Of a stretch of 64,000 bases of DNA, positions 32,962 to 41,354 are shown piece by piece (position 1 is the first letter of the stretch; every line of letters begins with the position of its first letter). The DNA lies in contig NZ_JWTB01000005.1 of NCBI RefSeq assembly GCF_000813845.1, forward strand, positions 148,435-212,434, written 5' to 3'. Made by a program: the position numbers and the translations under genes. This DNA comes from Pseudarthrobacter phenanthrenivorans (GTDB taxonomy: Bacteria; Actinomycetota; Actinomycetes; Actinomycetales; Micrococcaceae). Below the pieces are notes generated by a model, which was not told the origin of the DNA, did no database searches, and saw nothing but the letters and a program-made list of their open reading frames with translations.

Positions 32962-34197
32962 TCAAAAGGGTTCGTGCTCCAATTGGCTGGCGCTTTCTGC
33001 ACCCGGCGCGCTGACCCGTTCACCCCTGCGCAGCACTGCTGCCAGGTTCAGGTCCCCGTCAAGGACGACGACATCGGCCTGCATTCCAGGGCGCAGGTCA
33101 CCCGTCCGCGCGGAGAGGCCCAGCAAGGATGCCGGGACAGCCGAAGCGGAAGTGACCGCATCCCGGAGTGGAACCCCCGCAGCCACGCAGCAGCGCACGA
33201 CATCCAGCAGCGTGCTGGTTCCCCCGGCAATGGCGCCGCTGGAGTCAACCCGGGCCACGCCGCCGCTGACCGTGACGGCGAGGGATCCCAGCCGGTACTG
33301 TCCGTCCTCCAGTCCGGTCGCCGCCATCGAATCGGTCACCAGGGCGATGTTCTGCGGCCCCACGAGGTCGAACACCAACTTCACGGTTTCCGCCGCCAGA
33401 TGCACGCCATCGGCTATCAGTTCCACCACCGCCGTTCCTGCCCGGGCCGCGCTGAGGCTCGCCGAGACCGGTCCGGGAGAGCGGTGGTGCAGCGGGGGCA
33501 TGGCATTGAAAAGGTGGGTGACACTCGGCCTGCGCTTACCGCCGGGTTTTCCTGCCGATTCCAGGCCCAACACCCCCCGCTCCAGGAACGCAGCCGCCGT
33601 CGTATTGTCCGCAGCGGTGTGGCCGAGGGAGGGGACGATGCCGCGGGCCGCAAGCTGCCCAACGAGTTCGGCGGCCCCGGGCAGTTCGGCCGCCAGGGTC
33701 ATGGAGGCCAGGGTTGGTCCCGCCGCTGCCAGCAGGCGGGCCACGAGCTCCTGGTCGGGTTCCAGGAGCAAGGCGGGATCGTGCGCGCCGCACTGCTGGT
33801 CCGAAAGGAAGGGACCTTCCAGGTGCGACCCGGCAATCAGCCCCAGGCCCGTCAGCTCCCGCAGCACCCGAAGGTTCCTGACCAGGTCGTCGGGCTTTCC
33901 CGTCACCAGGCTGGCGACCAACGTGGTGGTTCCACGGCTGTGCAGGTAGCGTGCCGCCCGTTCAGCGCCCCCTGGATCACCTTCGGAGAAATCCGAACCG
34001 CAGGCACCGTGGCAATGCACATCCACCAGGCCGGGCACCAGGACCTGTCCGGCCGGTGCCGCCGGCGGCAGTTCCCCGGGGAATTCCCGGGCAGGGCCGG
34101 CGAAGGTGACCAGTCCGCCGTCGGCCGCCACCACTCCGTCCCCGATGTCCATCGACGCGGTGACGATCCGGCCGCGAAGAACCAGTCCAGTGCCCAT
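32962..34197 (-). CDS. nagA: N-acetylglucosamine-6-phosphate deacetylase
   Basis: 411-residue amidohydrolase giving glucosamine 6-phosphate and acetate. Metal and catalytic landmarks: VDVHCHGACGSDF, HLEGPFL (metal Glu), SLGHTAADN, VTHLFNAMPP, ELIADGVHLA and the catalytic Asp in LVTDSMAATG. The ATG shares one base with the cutC stop (TGATG); a TTG one codon earlier is the alternative. It is last in the minus-strand PTS-nagB-cutC-nagA operon. Confidence 0.95.
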   Translation of the reverse strand: MGTGLVLRGRIVTASMDIGDGVVAADGGLVTFAGPAREFPGELPPAAPAGQVLVPGLVDVHCHGACGSDFSEGDPGGAERAARYLHSRGTTTLVASLVTGKPDDLVRNLRVLRELTGLGLIAGSHLEGPFLSDQQCGAHDPALLLEPDQELVARLLAAAGPTLASMTLAAELPGAAELVGQLAARGIVPSLGHTAADNTTAAAFLERGVLGLESAGKPGGKRRPSVTHLFNAMPPLHHRSPGPVSASLSAARAGTAVVELIADGVHLAAETVKLVFDLVGPQNIALVTDSMAATGLEDGQYRLGSLAVTVSGGVARVDSSGAIAGGTSTLLDVVRCCVAAGVPLRDAVTSASAVPASLLGLSARTGDLRPGMQADVVVLDGDLNLAAVLRRGERVSAPGAESASQLEHEPF

Positions 34198-35000
34198 CAA
34201 GATACAGTCCTTCGTTCATCGATGTCCTTCGCAGCCACGGCGGCAGCCATGCGCGCGGCCAGGTCAGGGTCCGCAGCGGCGCGCCGGACCCCGGAATCCC
34301 CGGCCTTCAGCTGCCCGAGCCGCGCCGAGGTGTGCACGGCATGGACTCCGGCGTCCAGGAGCGACGGTACCAGTGCCAGGGTGACGCCCCCGCCGGCCAT
34401 GACCTGGACCGAAGGGGCACTCCGTCGCCCCTCCTGCACGATCCTGCCCAGCATCTCCAGCCCCGCGGCGCAGTCCGCGCCGCCACCGCTGGTCAGAACC
34501 CGGTCCACGCCAGCCTGCTGCAGCCGGGAGAGGGCCTCGGCCGGCTCCACGCCGGCCGCCAGGGCCGCGTCGAACGCCCGGTGGAACGTCACTTCCGCGT
34601 CCGGACGCACTGCCCGGGCCGTGGCCACGATGCGCTGCATCGCCGCAACGTCCGGGCCGCCGTCGGCGCCAAGCACGCCAACCACCACGCCCGCAGCCCC
34701 TGCGCGCAGTGCCGCCACGGCATCCCGCTCGATCACTTCGAGCTGGTCGGTGGCGTAGACAAAGTTGCCGGGCCGGGGACGCACCAGGACATGGACCGGG
34801 AGGCCGAGGCCGCACGCCTGCCCAATGGTGCCAATGCTTGGCGTGATGCCCCCGGTCTCCGCCAGGGCTGCGCACAGCTCGACGCGGGCCGCGGCCACGG
34901 AAACTGCCAGCCGGACGCCGTCGGCATCTTCCACCGCCAGCTCAAGCTGCGGCACGGACCGGGCCACGGACAGGCGCCCGGAGCTCACAGTCCCTGCCAT
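34197..35000 (-). CDS. cutC: CutC-family protein embedded in the GlcNAc operon
   Basis: 267-residue TIM-barrel protein of the CutC family (once linked to copper homeostasis; the biochemical function is unsettled). Family blocks: [63 protein letters not shown] and VMAGGGV. It overlaps nagB by 16 bases and nagA by one, so it is tightly built into amino-sugar catabolism. A role on a sugar or sugar phosphate is more plausible here than copper handling (inference). Confidence 0.9.
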   Translation of the reverse strand: MAGTVSSGRLSVARSVPQLELAVEDADGVRLAVSVAAARVELCAALAETGGITPSIGTIGQACGLGLPVHVLVRPRPGNFVYATDQLEVIERDAVAALRAGAAGVVVGVLGADGGPDVAAMQRIVATARAVRPDAEVTFHRAFDAALAAGVEPAEALSRLQQAGVDRVLTSGGGADCAAGLEMLGRIVQEGRRSAPSVQVMAGGGVTLALVPSLLDAGVHAVHTSARLGQLKAGDSGVRRAAADPDLAARMAAAVAAKDIDERRTVS

Positions 35001-35764
35001 GCCGGCTTCCGGCCGAAGGTGTCCTGGTAGTACTCCCGGTGGGTAAGGCGGGAGGCCGCCGCCTCATCCACCAGCACGGATACGTGCGGGTGCAGCTGGA
35101 GGGCCGACGCCGGACAGATCGCCGCGACGGGACCTTCGACGGCGGCAGCCACAGCATCTGCCTTGGCCCCGCCCATCGCGAGCAGCAGCAGGTGCCTGGC
35201 CTCCCGAATGGTCCCCAGACCCTGGGTCAGCACGTGCTCCGGTACGTCCTCCGGTGCGTCAAAGAAGCGGGCGTTGTCCTGCCGCGTCTGCCGGGTGAGC
35301 GTCTTGATCCGCGTGCGGGAGGCCAGCGAGGACATGGGCTCATTGAAGCCCACATGGCCATCCGTCCCGATGCCGAGGATCTGGATATCCACCCCTCCCG
35401 CGGCCGCGATCCGGGCCTCGTAGGCGGTAGCTTCCGCCCGGGGGTCCGGGGCCAGGCCGTCCAGCCCGTGCACTGCGCCGGGGCCGAAATCAACGCTTGC
35501 CGTGAATTCCTCCCTGATGACCGAATGGTAGGACTGCGGATGGCCGGGCGGCAGGCCTACGTACTCGTCCAGCAGGAAGGCCTGCGCTGCAGCGAAGCTC
35601 AGCCCGCCGTTCCGGTGCCGGCGGATGAGTTCCTGGTATGTTCCCAGGGGAGTGGAGCCGGTGGCCAGCCCCAGGACGGACGGGCCGCGCCGGACCTGTT
35701 CCTCGATGGCGTCCGCGGCCGTGCGGGCTACGTCGTCAGGGGTGGGAAGGATGATGATTTCCAT
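34985..35764 (-). CDS. nagB: Glucosamine-6-phosphate deaminase
   Basis: 259-residue enzyme converting glucosamine 6-phosphate to fructose 6-phosphate and ammonia. Landmarks: [33 protein letters not shown] with the catalytic Asp, [13 protein letters not shown], and [12 protein letters not shown]. Start at MEIIILP; the frame is open upstream for 61 codons, but that stretch is not protein-like and includes the end of the PTS gene region. It follows EIIC after 44 bases and overlaps cutC. Confidence 0.96.
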   Translation of the reverse strand: MEIIILPTPDDVARTAADAIEEQVRRGPSVLGLATGSTPLGTYQELIRRHRNGGLSFAAAQAFLLDEYVGLPPGHPQSYHSVIREEFTASVDFGPGAVHGLDGLAPDPRAEATAYEARIAAAGGVDIQILGIGTDGHVGFNEPMSSLASRTRIKTLTRQTRQDNARFFDAPEDVPEHVLTQGLGTIREARHLLLLAMGGAKADAVAAAVEGPVAAICPASALQLHPHVSVLVDEAAASRLTHREYYQDTFGRKPAWQGL

Positions 35765-35808
35765 GCGGTGCGATGCTTTCGGCTGGAGGTTGCTGATGTT
35801 GGAAGGGC

Positions 35809-37056
35809 TTACTTTGCGGCTTCGGTTTCCACTGTGACTTCGTCGTCTTCGCGGCCGGGGGTGCGCAGGTTCCAGCGCTTGATGACGAACGAGAAGAGGA
35901 AGTAGTAGATCACCGCATAGCCCAGGCCAATCGGGATCAACAGCCACGCGTTCTGGGCTTTGCCGAAGTTCAGGACGAAGTCGATCAGCCCGGCTGAGAA
36001 CGTGAAGCCGTGATGGATCCCCAGCGCATTCACCAGGGCCATGGAGGTTCCGGTCAGTGCTGCATGGACGATGTAGAGCGGGAATGCAACGAACATGAAC
36101 GAGTACTCAAGCGGTTCGGTGATGCCGGTGAAGAACGCCGTGAGCGCGGTGGAGAGCATGATGCCGCCCACGATCTTCTTCTGGGAGGGCTTGGCATGGC
36201 GCCAGATGGCCAGGGCAGCGGCCGGAAGGCCGAACATCATGATGGGGAAGAAGCCGGTCATGAAGGTGCCGGCGGTGGGGTCGCCCGCAAAGAAGCGGTT
36301 AAGGTCGCCGCGCACCAGGTGGCCGGACGCGTCCGTGTAGTCGCCGATGAGGAACCATACGCCCGAATTCAGGATGTGGTGGAGGCCCGCAGGGATCAGC
36401 ATGCGGTTGGCGAAACCGTAGATTCCGCCGCCCAGTACGGCGTTGCCCGCCACAAACTCGCCCACGGCGGAAAGGCCTGCGTTGAAGAGCGGGTACAGGA
36501 GGGCCATGACGACGCCGACCACCAGGCTGGTGACGGAGGTCAGGATGGGCACCAGGCGCCGGCCGCTGAAGAAGCCCAGGAAGTCCGGCAGCTTGGTGCG
36601 GTAGAACCGCTGCCAGAGCCCGGCGGACAACAGGCCCACCACGATGCCGGCGAGGACGCCGTAGTTGATCATGGCCGGCTTCCCGCCAGGGTCCAGTTGC
36701 CCGTCGAGAACCAGCGGCGACATGGCCTTGAAGACGCCGTCGATCACCATGTAGCCCACAACCGCGGCGAGTGCCGTGGACCCGTCAGCCTTCTTGGCCC
36801 AGCCGACGGCGATGCCGACGGCGAAGATGAGCGGGAGCCAGGTAAAGACGGCGTTGCCGGCGGCCGAGATGACGGCGGCGCCCCCTTCAAAGCCGGGAAT
36901 GGCGCCGAGCAGGTCGGCCTGGCCGATGCGCAGCAGGATGCCGGCGGCCGGAAGGACAGCGATGGGGAGCATCAGGCAGCGGCCCAGCCGCTGGAGGGTG
37001 GCGAAGGCCCGGTTTGGCTTCTTTTCAGCTGCCAGGGCGGTGGTCTCGGATGACAT
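35809..37056 (-). CDS. PTS EIIC component, N-acetylglucosamine/glucose family
   Basis: 415-residue permease of the glucose/GlcNAc PTS superfamily. Eight to ten membrane helices; the conserved [18 protein letters not shown] motif near residue 300 and the loop [15 protein letters not shown] are present. It carries EIIC only: the EIIB and EIIA partners are separate genes on the opposite strand. Start at MSSETTALA, with AGAGG upstream; 53 open codons before it lack coding character. GlcNAc is inferred from nagA/nagB directly downstream and the dre-like operator. Confidence 0.93.
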   Translation of the reverse strand: MSSETTALAAEKKPNRAFATLQRLGRCLMLPIAVLPAAGILLRIGQADLLGAIPGFEGGAAVISAAGNAVFTWLPLIFAVGIAVGWAKKADGSTALAAVVGYMVIDGVFKAMSPLVLDGQLDPGGKPAMINYGVLAGIVVGLLSAGLWQRFYRTKLPDFLGFFSGRRLVPILTSVTSLVVGVVMALLYPLFNAGLSAVGEFVAGNAVLGGGIYGFANRMLIPAGLHHILNSGVWFLIGDYTDASGHLVRGDLNRFFAGDPTAGTFMTGFFPIMMFGLPAAALAIWRHAKPSQKKIVGGIMLSTALTAFFTGITEPLEYSFMFVAFPLYIVHAALTGTSMALVNALGIHHGFTFSAGLIDFVLNFGKAQNAWLLIPIGLGYAVIYYFLFSFVIKRWNLRTPGREDDEVTVETEAAK

Positions 37057-37087
37057 GGTGTGCACCTCTGTGGGGTTGGGTGGGGGC

Positions 37088-37117
37088 TTGTGAAAGAACG
37101 GTTCCAGCCGGTACTGT
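37088..37117 (+). promoter_or_regulatory. Promoter for EIIB-EIIA
   Basis: -35 TTGTGA (37088-37093), 18-base spacer, -10 TACTGT (37112-37117). Predicted start near 37124, inside the dre-like palindrome; leader about 164 bases. Confidence 0.5.
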
Positions 37118-37132
37118 CTGGTTATGACCAGT
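37117..37132. promoter_or_regulatory. DasR-type operator (dre) between divergent PTS genes
   Basis: TCTGGTTATGACCAGT, a near palindrome with CTGGT/ACCAG arms, differing only in the centre and one edge from the known dre consensus ACTGGTCTAGACCACT. It sits between the -10 hexamers of two promoters pointing in opposite directions and covers both predicted transcription starts. A DasR-type regulator gene is 0.9 kb away. Confidence 0.8.
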
Positions 37133-37134
37133 TC

Positions 37135-37163
37135 AGTGTGATTCATCCCACCGTCGGTGTCAA
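37135..37163 (-). promoter_or_regulatory. Promoter for EIIC-nagB-cutC-nagA
   Basis: On the minus strand: -35 TTGACA (37158-37163), 17-base spacer, -10 CACACT (37135-37140), predicted start near 37128. The same -35/-10 pair (TTGACA-17-CACACT) is found in front of gbcA. Confidence 0.6.
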
Positions 37164-37287
37164 GGAAGGAAAATCTCCTCCGGGACAGGCCGCCGGTGGC
37201 AAAAGAAGCCATCATTGGTCGTACCGCAGCCGCCGGCTCCGGTGTTCGAAGATGTGCTCCGAGAGGGCACCGTCAGAAAGGGCAGCC

Positions 37288-37518
37288 ATGTCCAAAGCAG
37301 AAAAAATCATTGAAGGCCTGGGCGGGGCCGGCAACATCGTGGAAGTCGAAGCCTGCATCACGCGGCTGCGCACCGAGGTCAAGGATTCCTCGCTGGTAAA
37401 CGAAGCGACCCTCAAGGCCGCCGGTGCCCATGGCGTCCTGGCTGCCGGCACCGCCGTGCAGGTGATTGTGGGACCCGAGGCGGACACGCTGGCCGAAGAT
37501 ATCGAGGACCTCCTCTAA
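37288..37518 (+). CDS. PTS EIIB component, glucose/GlcNAc family
   Basis: 76-residue phosphotransfer domain. The phosphorylated cysteine is in VEACITRLRTEV (residue ~22), and the fold ends with the conserved VQVIVGPEADTLAEDI. Start at MSKAEKII, with AAAGGG upstream; the frame is open further 5' without coding character. It starts 231 bases from the divergent EIIC gene and overlaps EIIA by one base (TAATG). Together with EIIA and EIIC it forms a complete sugar permease split into three chains. Confidence 0.93.
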   Translation: MSKAEKIIEGLGGAGNIVEVEACITRLRTEVKDSSLVNEATLKAAGAHGVLAAGTAVQVIVGPEADTLAEDIEDLL

Positions 37519-37976
37519 TGGCGCGGTCCCTGGCGGTCCATGCCCCGATTGGCGGTGCAGTCATTCCGCTGGCCGACGTTCCCGACCCCGTGTTCGCGGG
37601 GCAGATGGTGGGTTCCGGCGCGGCCGTGGAACCACCCGCAGGCGTGGCGTTCGACGTCGTATCCCCCGTTGCGGGGAAGGTGGTCAAGATGCTGCCGCAC
37701 GCCTTTGTGGTGGTTGAGCCATCCGGACGGGGCGTCCTGACGCACGTGGGCATCGACACGGTGAAGCTCAAAGGTGACGGCTTCAAGGTGCTCGTCAGCC
37801 AGGGGGATGAGGTCAAGGCCGGAGAGCCGGTCATGCACGTGGATCCCACGGCGGCGGTGGCGGCGGGTTACTCAATGGTGAGTCCCGTCGTCGTCCTGGA
37901 TACCAAGCCGGACAGCGCCACGCTGGTGGACGCCGGCAGCGTCACCGCGGGCGACCTGCTGTTTACGCTCGGCTAG
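37518..37976 (+). CDS. PTS EIIA component, glucose (Crr) family
   Basis: 152-residue EIIA domain receiving phosphate from HPr. The active histidine is in VLTHVGIDTVKLKGDGF, preceded by the VVSPVAGKVV and HAFVVVEPSG strands typical of the Crr fold. The ATG shares one base with the EIIB stop. A hydrophobic, glycine-rich C terminus ends DLLFTLG. It may also have the regulatory roles known for EIIA-Glc, but nothing in the sequence decides that. Confidence 0.94.
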   Translation: MARSLAVHAPIGGAVIPLADVPDPVFAGQMVGSGAAVEPPAGVAFDVVSPVAGKVVKMLPHAFVVVEPSGRGVLTHVGIDTVKLKGDGFKVLVSQGDEVKAGEPVMHVDPTAAVAAGYSMVSPVVVLDTKPDSATLVDAGSVTAGDLLFTLG

Positions 37977-37984
37977 GCGAACTG

Positions 37985-38737
37985 CTACAGGCGCACTTCC
38001 ATGGTGAGGGAGTAGCGGTCCGAGCGGTACCAGGAACGCGAATGTTCGATGGCCAGGTCGCCTGAATAGGACACGCGGTCAAAGGCAAGCACCGGTGCCC
38101 CCGTTCCCGTCCCGAGGAGCGCCCCGACGTCGGCCGGGGCGCCCTCGGACCTGACGCTTTGGCGGGCCCGGTCGATCTGGTGCCCGAACTGCCCGGCCAG
38201 GGCCTTGTAGACGGAGCCGCTGAGATCGATGCCCAGCAGTCCGGGCGCATGCTGCGGGTTGTACCAGGCGTCGTCGACGCTTACCGGCCGCCCGTCCGCC
38301 AGGCGGAGCCGCTTCAGGTGGTAGGCCTCGGCGCCCGGTGCGAGGCCGAGCGCCTCTGCGGTGTCATCCGGCGCTTCAAGACGCTCGGCCACCAGGACCA
38401 CCGTGCTGGGAACGTGCCCCATCGCCTCCATTTCCTGGGTAAAGGATGCCAGATGCAGCGTGGACTGGACGGGTGAGTCCGCAACGAAGGTGCCCTTGGC
38501 CGGAACGCGGACCAGGTGCCCTTCGTTGACCAGGCGGCCGATTGCGGCCCGGACGGTGATGCGGCTGACGCCATATGAATCCATGAGGGTGCGTTCGCTG
38601 GGAAGCCGGGCCCCCGGCTCCAACTCCTCTTTGGCAAGCTTGAGGATGATGAGCCGGAGCTGCTCATGCTTGGGCACCTGGGAGTTGTTGATGTGCGCAT
38701 TGGGCGCATGCGCCGTACTCCCTGACATGGCCGGCAT
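37985..38737 (-). CDS. dasR: GntR-family regulator with UTRA domain, DasR-like
   Basis: 250-residue repressor. N-terminal winged helix (residues ~20-85: LRLIILKLAKEELEPGARLP, SERTLMDSYGVSRITVRAAI), then a UTRA effector domain binding an amino-sugar phosphate in DasR. Start at MPAMSGSTAH, with AGGAGG five bases upstream. It converges on the EIIA gene, and dre-like sites occur both in the PTS intergenic region and 25 bases before its own start. Name given by context and domain type; NagR-type regulators share this architecture. Confidence 0.88.
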   Translation of the reverse strand: MPAMSGSTAHAPNAHINNSQVPKHEQLRLIILKLAKEELEPGARLPSERTLMDSYGVSRITVRAAIGRLVNEGHLVRVPAKGTFVADSPVQSTLHLASFTQEMEAMGHVPSTVVLVAERLEAPDDTAEALGLAPGAEAYHLKRLRLADGRPVSVDDAWYNPQHAPGLLGIDLSGSVYKALAGQFGHQIDRARQSVRSEGAPADVGALLGTGTGAPVLAFDRVSYSGDLAIEHSRSWYRSDRYSLTMEVRL

Positions 38738-38761
38738 CGAGCCCTCCTTAATCTGGAGCGG

Positions 38762-38777
38762 TCCGGTAAGGACCACT
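38762..38777. promoter_or_regulatory. Second dre-like site, at the dasR promoter
   Basis: TCCGGTAAGGACCACT keeps the GGT-N4-ACC core and matches the dre consensus at 11 of 16 positions. An AATAAT -10-like hexamer (minus strand, 38785-38790) lies just upstream, so the site would cover the start of transcription, consistent with autoregulation. Confidence 0.55.
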
Positions 38778-38840
38778 AGCTCGGATTATTCCACATGGCA
38801 GCGTTGGGAAGGCCATTGTCGGCGTCGCTTCGGCGCGCTG

Positions 38841-39230
38841 TCAGGAAGAATTCCCTGGTCGGGGCAGTTGCCGTGCGGGGCTGGGCTTCCGTCTCCTAAG
38901 ATTCCGCCGGTGCAGGACTATGGCGAGAACGAGCAGGGGAACGTGGATTGCGGGCAGGTTATGGGCAAACCAGCGGGGCAGGTAGATGTCTGTGACAGAG
39001 CCGGTGGGGTCCCCAAGCCGCCGCGCCAAGGGGGTCAGCGGGCAATGAAAGCCATTGCCGACGAAGACCAGTGTTTCACCGGCGACAACCGCTGCTGCCG
39101 CCGCTGCCCGCTTGTCGCTCCTCCCGCGGAATCCCGCATACAGCAGATAGACCATGCAGGCCTCGATACTGAACCAGGCCGCTGTATGAAACGCCTTAAC
39201 GCCTCGAAGGGCCAACTGAGTTCTTCCCAT
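38841..39230 (-). CDS. Conserved hypothetical membrane protein
   Basis: 129 residues, function not recognised. Three hydrophobic stretches (WFSIEACMVYLLYAGF; AAAAAAVVAGETLVFVG; IHVPLLVLAIVLH), with a conserved-looking loop NGFHCPLTPLARRLGDPTG and then VTDIYLPRWFAHNLP, and a basic tail RRNLRRRKPS. Codon use is normal for the region. The ATG is preceded by GGGGGC at very short spacing. Located behind dasR on the same strand side but separated by its promoter. Confidence 0.65.
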   Translation of the reverse strand: MGRTQLALRGVKAFHTAAWFSIEACMVYLLYAGFRGRSDKRAAAAAAVVAGETLVFVGNGFHCPLTPLARRLGDPTGSVTDIYLPRWFAHNLPAIHVPLLVLAIVLHRRNLRRRKPSPARQLPRPGNSS

Positions 39231-39652
39231 GCCCCCAACTGAACACGGCCGGCGGCAGTCGCTTTAGGGTATTCCGGCCTGAAAGCGTCAACGGCCGCAG
39301 CCAGGGACCGGCCGCCCCGGCGTTGCAGCCGCCGGCAAGTACCGGGCCTCCGCGAAACGCGTACCAGTTACTCGGGCGCATGGGGGAAGAGCGCACGTAA
39401 AGTCGTTACCGGAGCTGGCGGCGAGGGTGTTCGTCTGAGACCACGGATACCTCCCCCAGCCGTCGCCAGCTCCTCCACCGCCTTGCCGCGGAACCGGGGC
39501 ACCGGGGTCTGATCGCGCCCCGAATCTCAAGATTGACACAATAAGTCCCGATGGTGGACAAAGCATCTTCCCCCTGATCCTGTCGCCTCCCTAAAGTGTC
39601 TCTACAAAGACGGCGGCCGGATCTTCCTACACGGACAGGGCAAGGGGGACGC
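39231..39652. other. 422-base gap, mostly featureless
   Basis: Divergent gap between the small membrane protein (minus) and the small basic protein (plus). TTGACA occurs near 39533 on the plus strand, but no good -10 follows at 16-18 bases. TAAAGT near 39592 could be a -10 for the downstream gene. No repeat, RNA gene or hairpin stands out. Confidence 0.4.
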
Positions 39653-39865
39653 ATGAGCACAAGCAATCCCAGCACGGGCAACGGACCAACTCTGCCGGCG
39701 CAACCATGCCGCACCGTGCCCCTGCCTGCTCCACCGCGGACCCGCTTGGCCAGGCCCCGGGCAGCAGCGCAACCACCGCGTTCCGCCCGGAGGGAACACG
39801 AGGTCCAGCAGCTGATCCGTGATCTCGCCGCCCTGGCAGCCAACCGCCGTCCCCGAATGTCATAA
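39653..39865 (+). CDS. Small proline/arginine-rich protein, hypothetical
   Basis: 70 residues, unknown function. Supported mainly by a strong ribosome binding site (AAGGGGGAC, two bases before ATG) and the gene-sized gap around it. The N-terminal half is Ser/Pro-rich and basic; the C-terminal part (REHEVQQLIRDLAALAANRR) looks like an amphipathic helix. No membrane segment or motif. Confidence 0.4.
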   Translation: MSTSNPSTGNGPTLPAQPCRTVPLPAPPRTRLARPRAAAQPPRSARREHEVQQLIRDLAALAANRRPRMS

Positions 39866-40010
39866 CCACATTCCTGACACGGCTGCCGCAGACGCAGCGG
39901 CTGGCACGGTGACGAAGAGCGCGCCAGAGCCTCATCCCGGTCCCAAAGGCCCTGTCCGCGCCGTTCCGCCGGACCTAAGCTGTCTTCACCACCACCAGAA
40001 GGAGGCACTG

Positions 40011-40493
40011 ATGCGGACAGCAGAAGAAGCGATGGAGTCCATGCAGGCCCATGGCCTTTCCGGGAACCTCCTGAGCCATGTGGCCAGGGGCCGGGAGTGG
40101 GCCACTCCCGGCGTCCAGGCGGCGCTCCAGCGGGCCGTGGCAGGCCTGGACGCCGGAATTGAGACTGCCTCCCCGCGGCTCCAGGCGATCCTGCGGCAGT
40201 TGGCGGACGACGTTGCCGCCGGAGTGGAAACCCTCACTCCCAAGGTCCGGCAGCAACTGGGGCGCGTCGGACCGAACCCGTCTGCCCGGGCTGGGAAGCG
40301 GGTTCCCGCCCCCAACCGGACGTCCAAAACCTGGTGGTGGCTCGCAGGAATCGTTGCCCTGGCTGCCGGTGCAGCAGTATGGCGCTCCCGGCAGGCCTCC
40401 CTGCGCACGGAAGCAACATCAGGCAGCCAGGAGCAGGAAGCCGGCGGATCGAATCCCAACGTCGATGCGGACCTCACCACCCGCCCCAGGTAG
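40011..40493 (+). CDS. Hypothetical protein with one C-terminal membrane helix
   Basis: 160 residues. The first ~95 are an amphipathic helical region with internal similarity (WATPGVQAALQRAVAGLDAG; then TASPRLQAILRQLADDVAAG; then TLTPKVRQQL), i.e. three related ~20-residue units. A basic linker leads to a membrane helix TWWWLAGIVALAAGAAVW and a short polar tail. Start at the ATG with AGGAGG five bases upstream; the frame is open further 5' without coding character. No function recognised. Confidence 0.7.
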   Translation: MRTAEEAMESMQAHGLSGNLLSHVARGREWATPGVQAALQRAVAGLDAGIETASPRLQAILRQLADDVAAGVETLTPKVRQQLGRVGPNPSARAGKRVPAPNRTSKTWWWLAGIVALAAGAAVWRSRQASLRTEATSGSQEQEAGGSNPNVDADLTTRPR

Positions 40494-40499
40494 CAGCGG

Positions 40500-41207
40500 T
40501 TACAGGGCTTTGAGCTGCGGGTAGAGTTCCTCTATTCCGGCGCCAAGGCCCGCTTTGATGTTTATCGAGGCCTCGTCCGCAAGCACTTCATGGTGCCCGG
40601 CTTCCAGGCCATCGAACACCCGCGTTACCAGGACTGCCGGCGGAAGCTTGGCGTCAGCCGTGTGGGCGGCCATGGCGGTATCCACCCATCCGACGTGCAC
40701 GCCGAGGACCTGGACGCCCTCCGGGGCAAGCTCGAGCCGCAGGGCATTCGTTGCCGACCAGAGGGCGGCTTTGGAGACGCTGTAGACACCGGCCGTTGCG
40801 TACCAGCTCAGGAGCGAGTGGATATTGACCATAGCGGCTGCTTCCTGCCCTTTAAGCACCGGCGCAAAAGCGCGTGCCAGGTTGAGTGGTCCGAAGAAAT
40901 TGGTCTCCATAATGGAGCGGATGTCTTCTTCCGGCAGGGTCAGCAGGCTGGCGCTGGCAGGGGAGGCGCCGGCGTTATTAATGAGCACTGTGACGTCGGC
41001 TGCGGATTCCGCCGCTGCCTGGATGGACGCGGGGTCGGTGACGTCCAGGGTGAGGGGCACGATGCGGTCGTCGTCCCAGGAGCGGGGGTGGCGCGCGGAG
41101 GCGTAGACCTTGGCGGCGCCGCGGGCGAGGGCCTCGCGGACGAACTCTGTGCCAATGCCGCCGTTTGCGCCGGTAACGAGGACGGTTGCTCCGTTAAGGG
41201 AAGTCAT
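40500..41207 (-). CDS. Short-chain dehydrogenase/reductase
   Basis: 235-residue classical SDR. Cofactor motif TGANGGIGTEFV, NNAG, and active site YSVSKAAL with Ser in NIHSLLSWYA. Start at MTSLNGATVLV with AAAGG upstream; 43 open codons before it are not protein-like. It lies downstream of the TetR gene on the same strand (147-base gap) and converges on the 40011-40493 gene. Substrate unknown. Confidence 0.9.
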   Translation of the reverse strand: MTSLNGATVLVTGANGGIGTEFVREALARGAAKVYASARHPRSWDDDRIVPLTLDVTDPASIQAAAESAADVTVLINNAGASPASASLLTLPEEDIRSIMETNFFGPLNLARAFAPVLKGQEAAAMVNIHSLLSWYATAGVYSVSKAALWSATNALRLELAPEGVQVLGVHVGWVDTAMAAHTADAKLPPAVLVTRVFDGLEAGHHEVLADEASINIKAGLGAGIEELYPQLKAL

Positions 41208-41354
41208 GGTTACGTGCCTTTCGAGGAAGTCGCGCCGGAACTGGGCGCAGGGTGAGGGGGATTCGCCGGGTAGCGGGTGCTGCCCAGGGACATGTGCGCA
41301 GGCACCGGCAGAGGGGTACCGTTCTCCGGTCAACAACCGGCGGCGGGTTGCCGG

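Noticed and set aside
36010..37053. A 347-codon plus-strand frame opposite the PTS EIIC gene
   Set aside because: Shadow of the EIIC gene; the translation is rich in His, Glu and Gly without any domain.
37213..37228. A third dre-like site (TTGGTCGTACCGC)
   Set aside because: The GGT and ACC halves are only three bases apart, not four, and the outer arms do not match.
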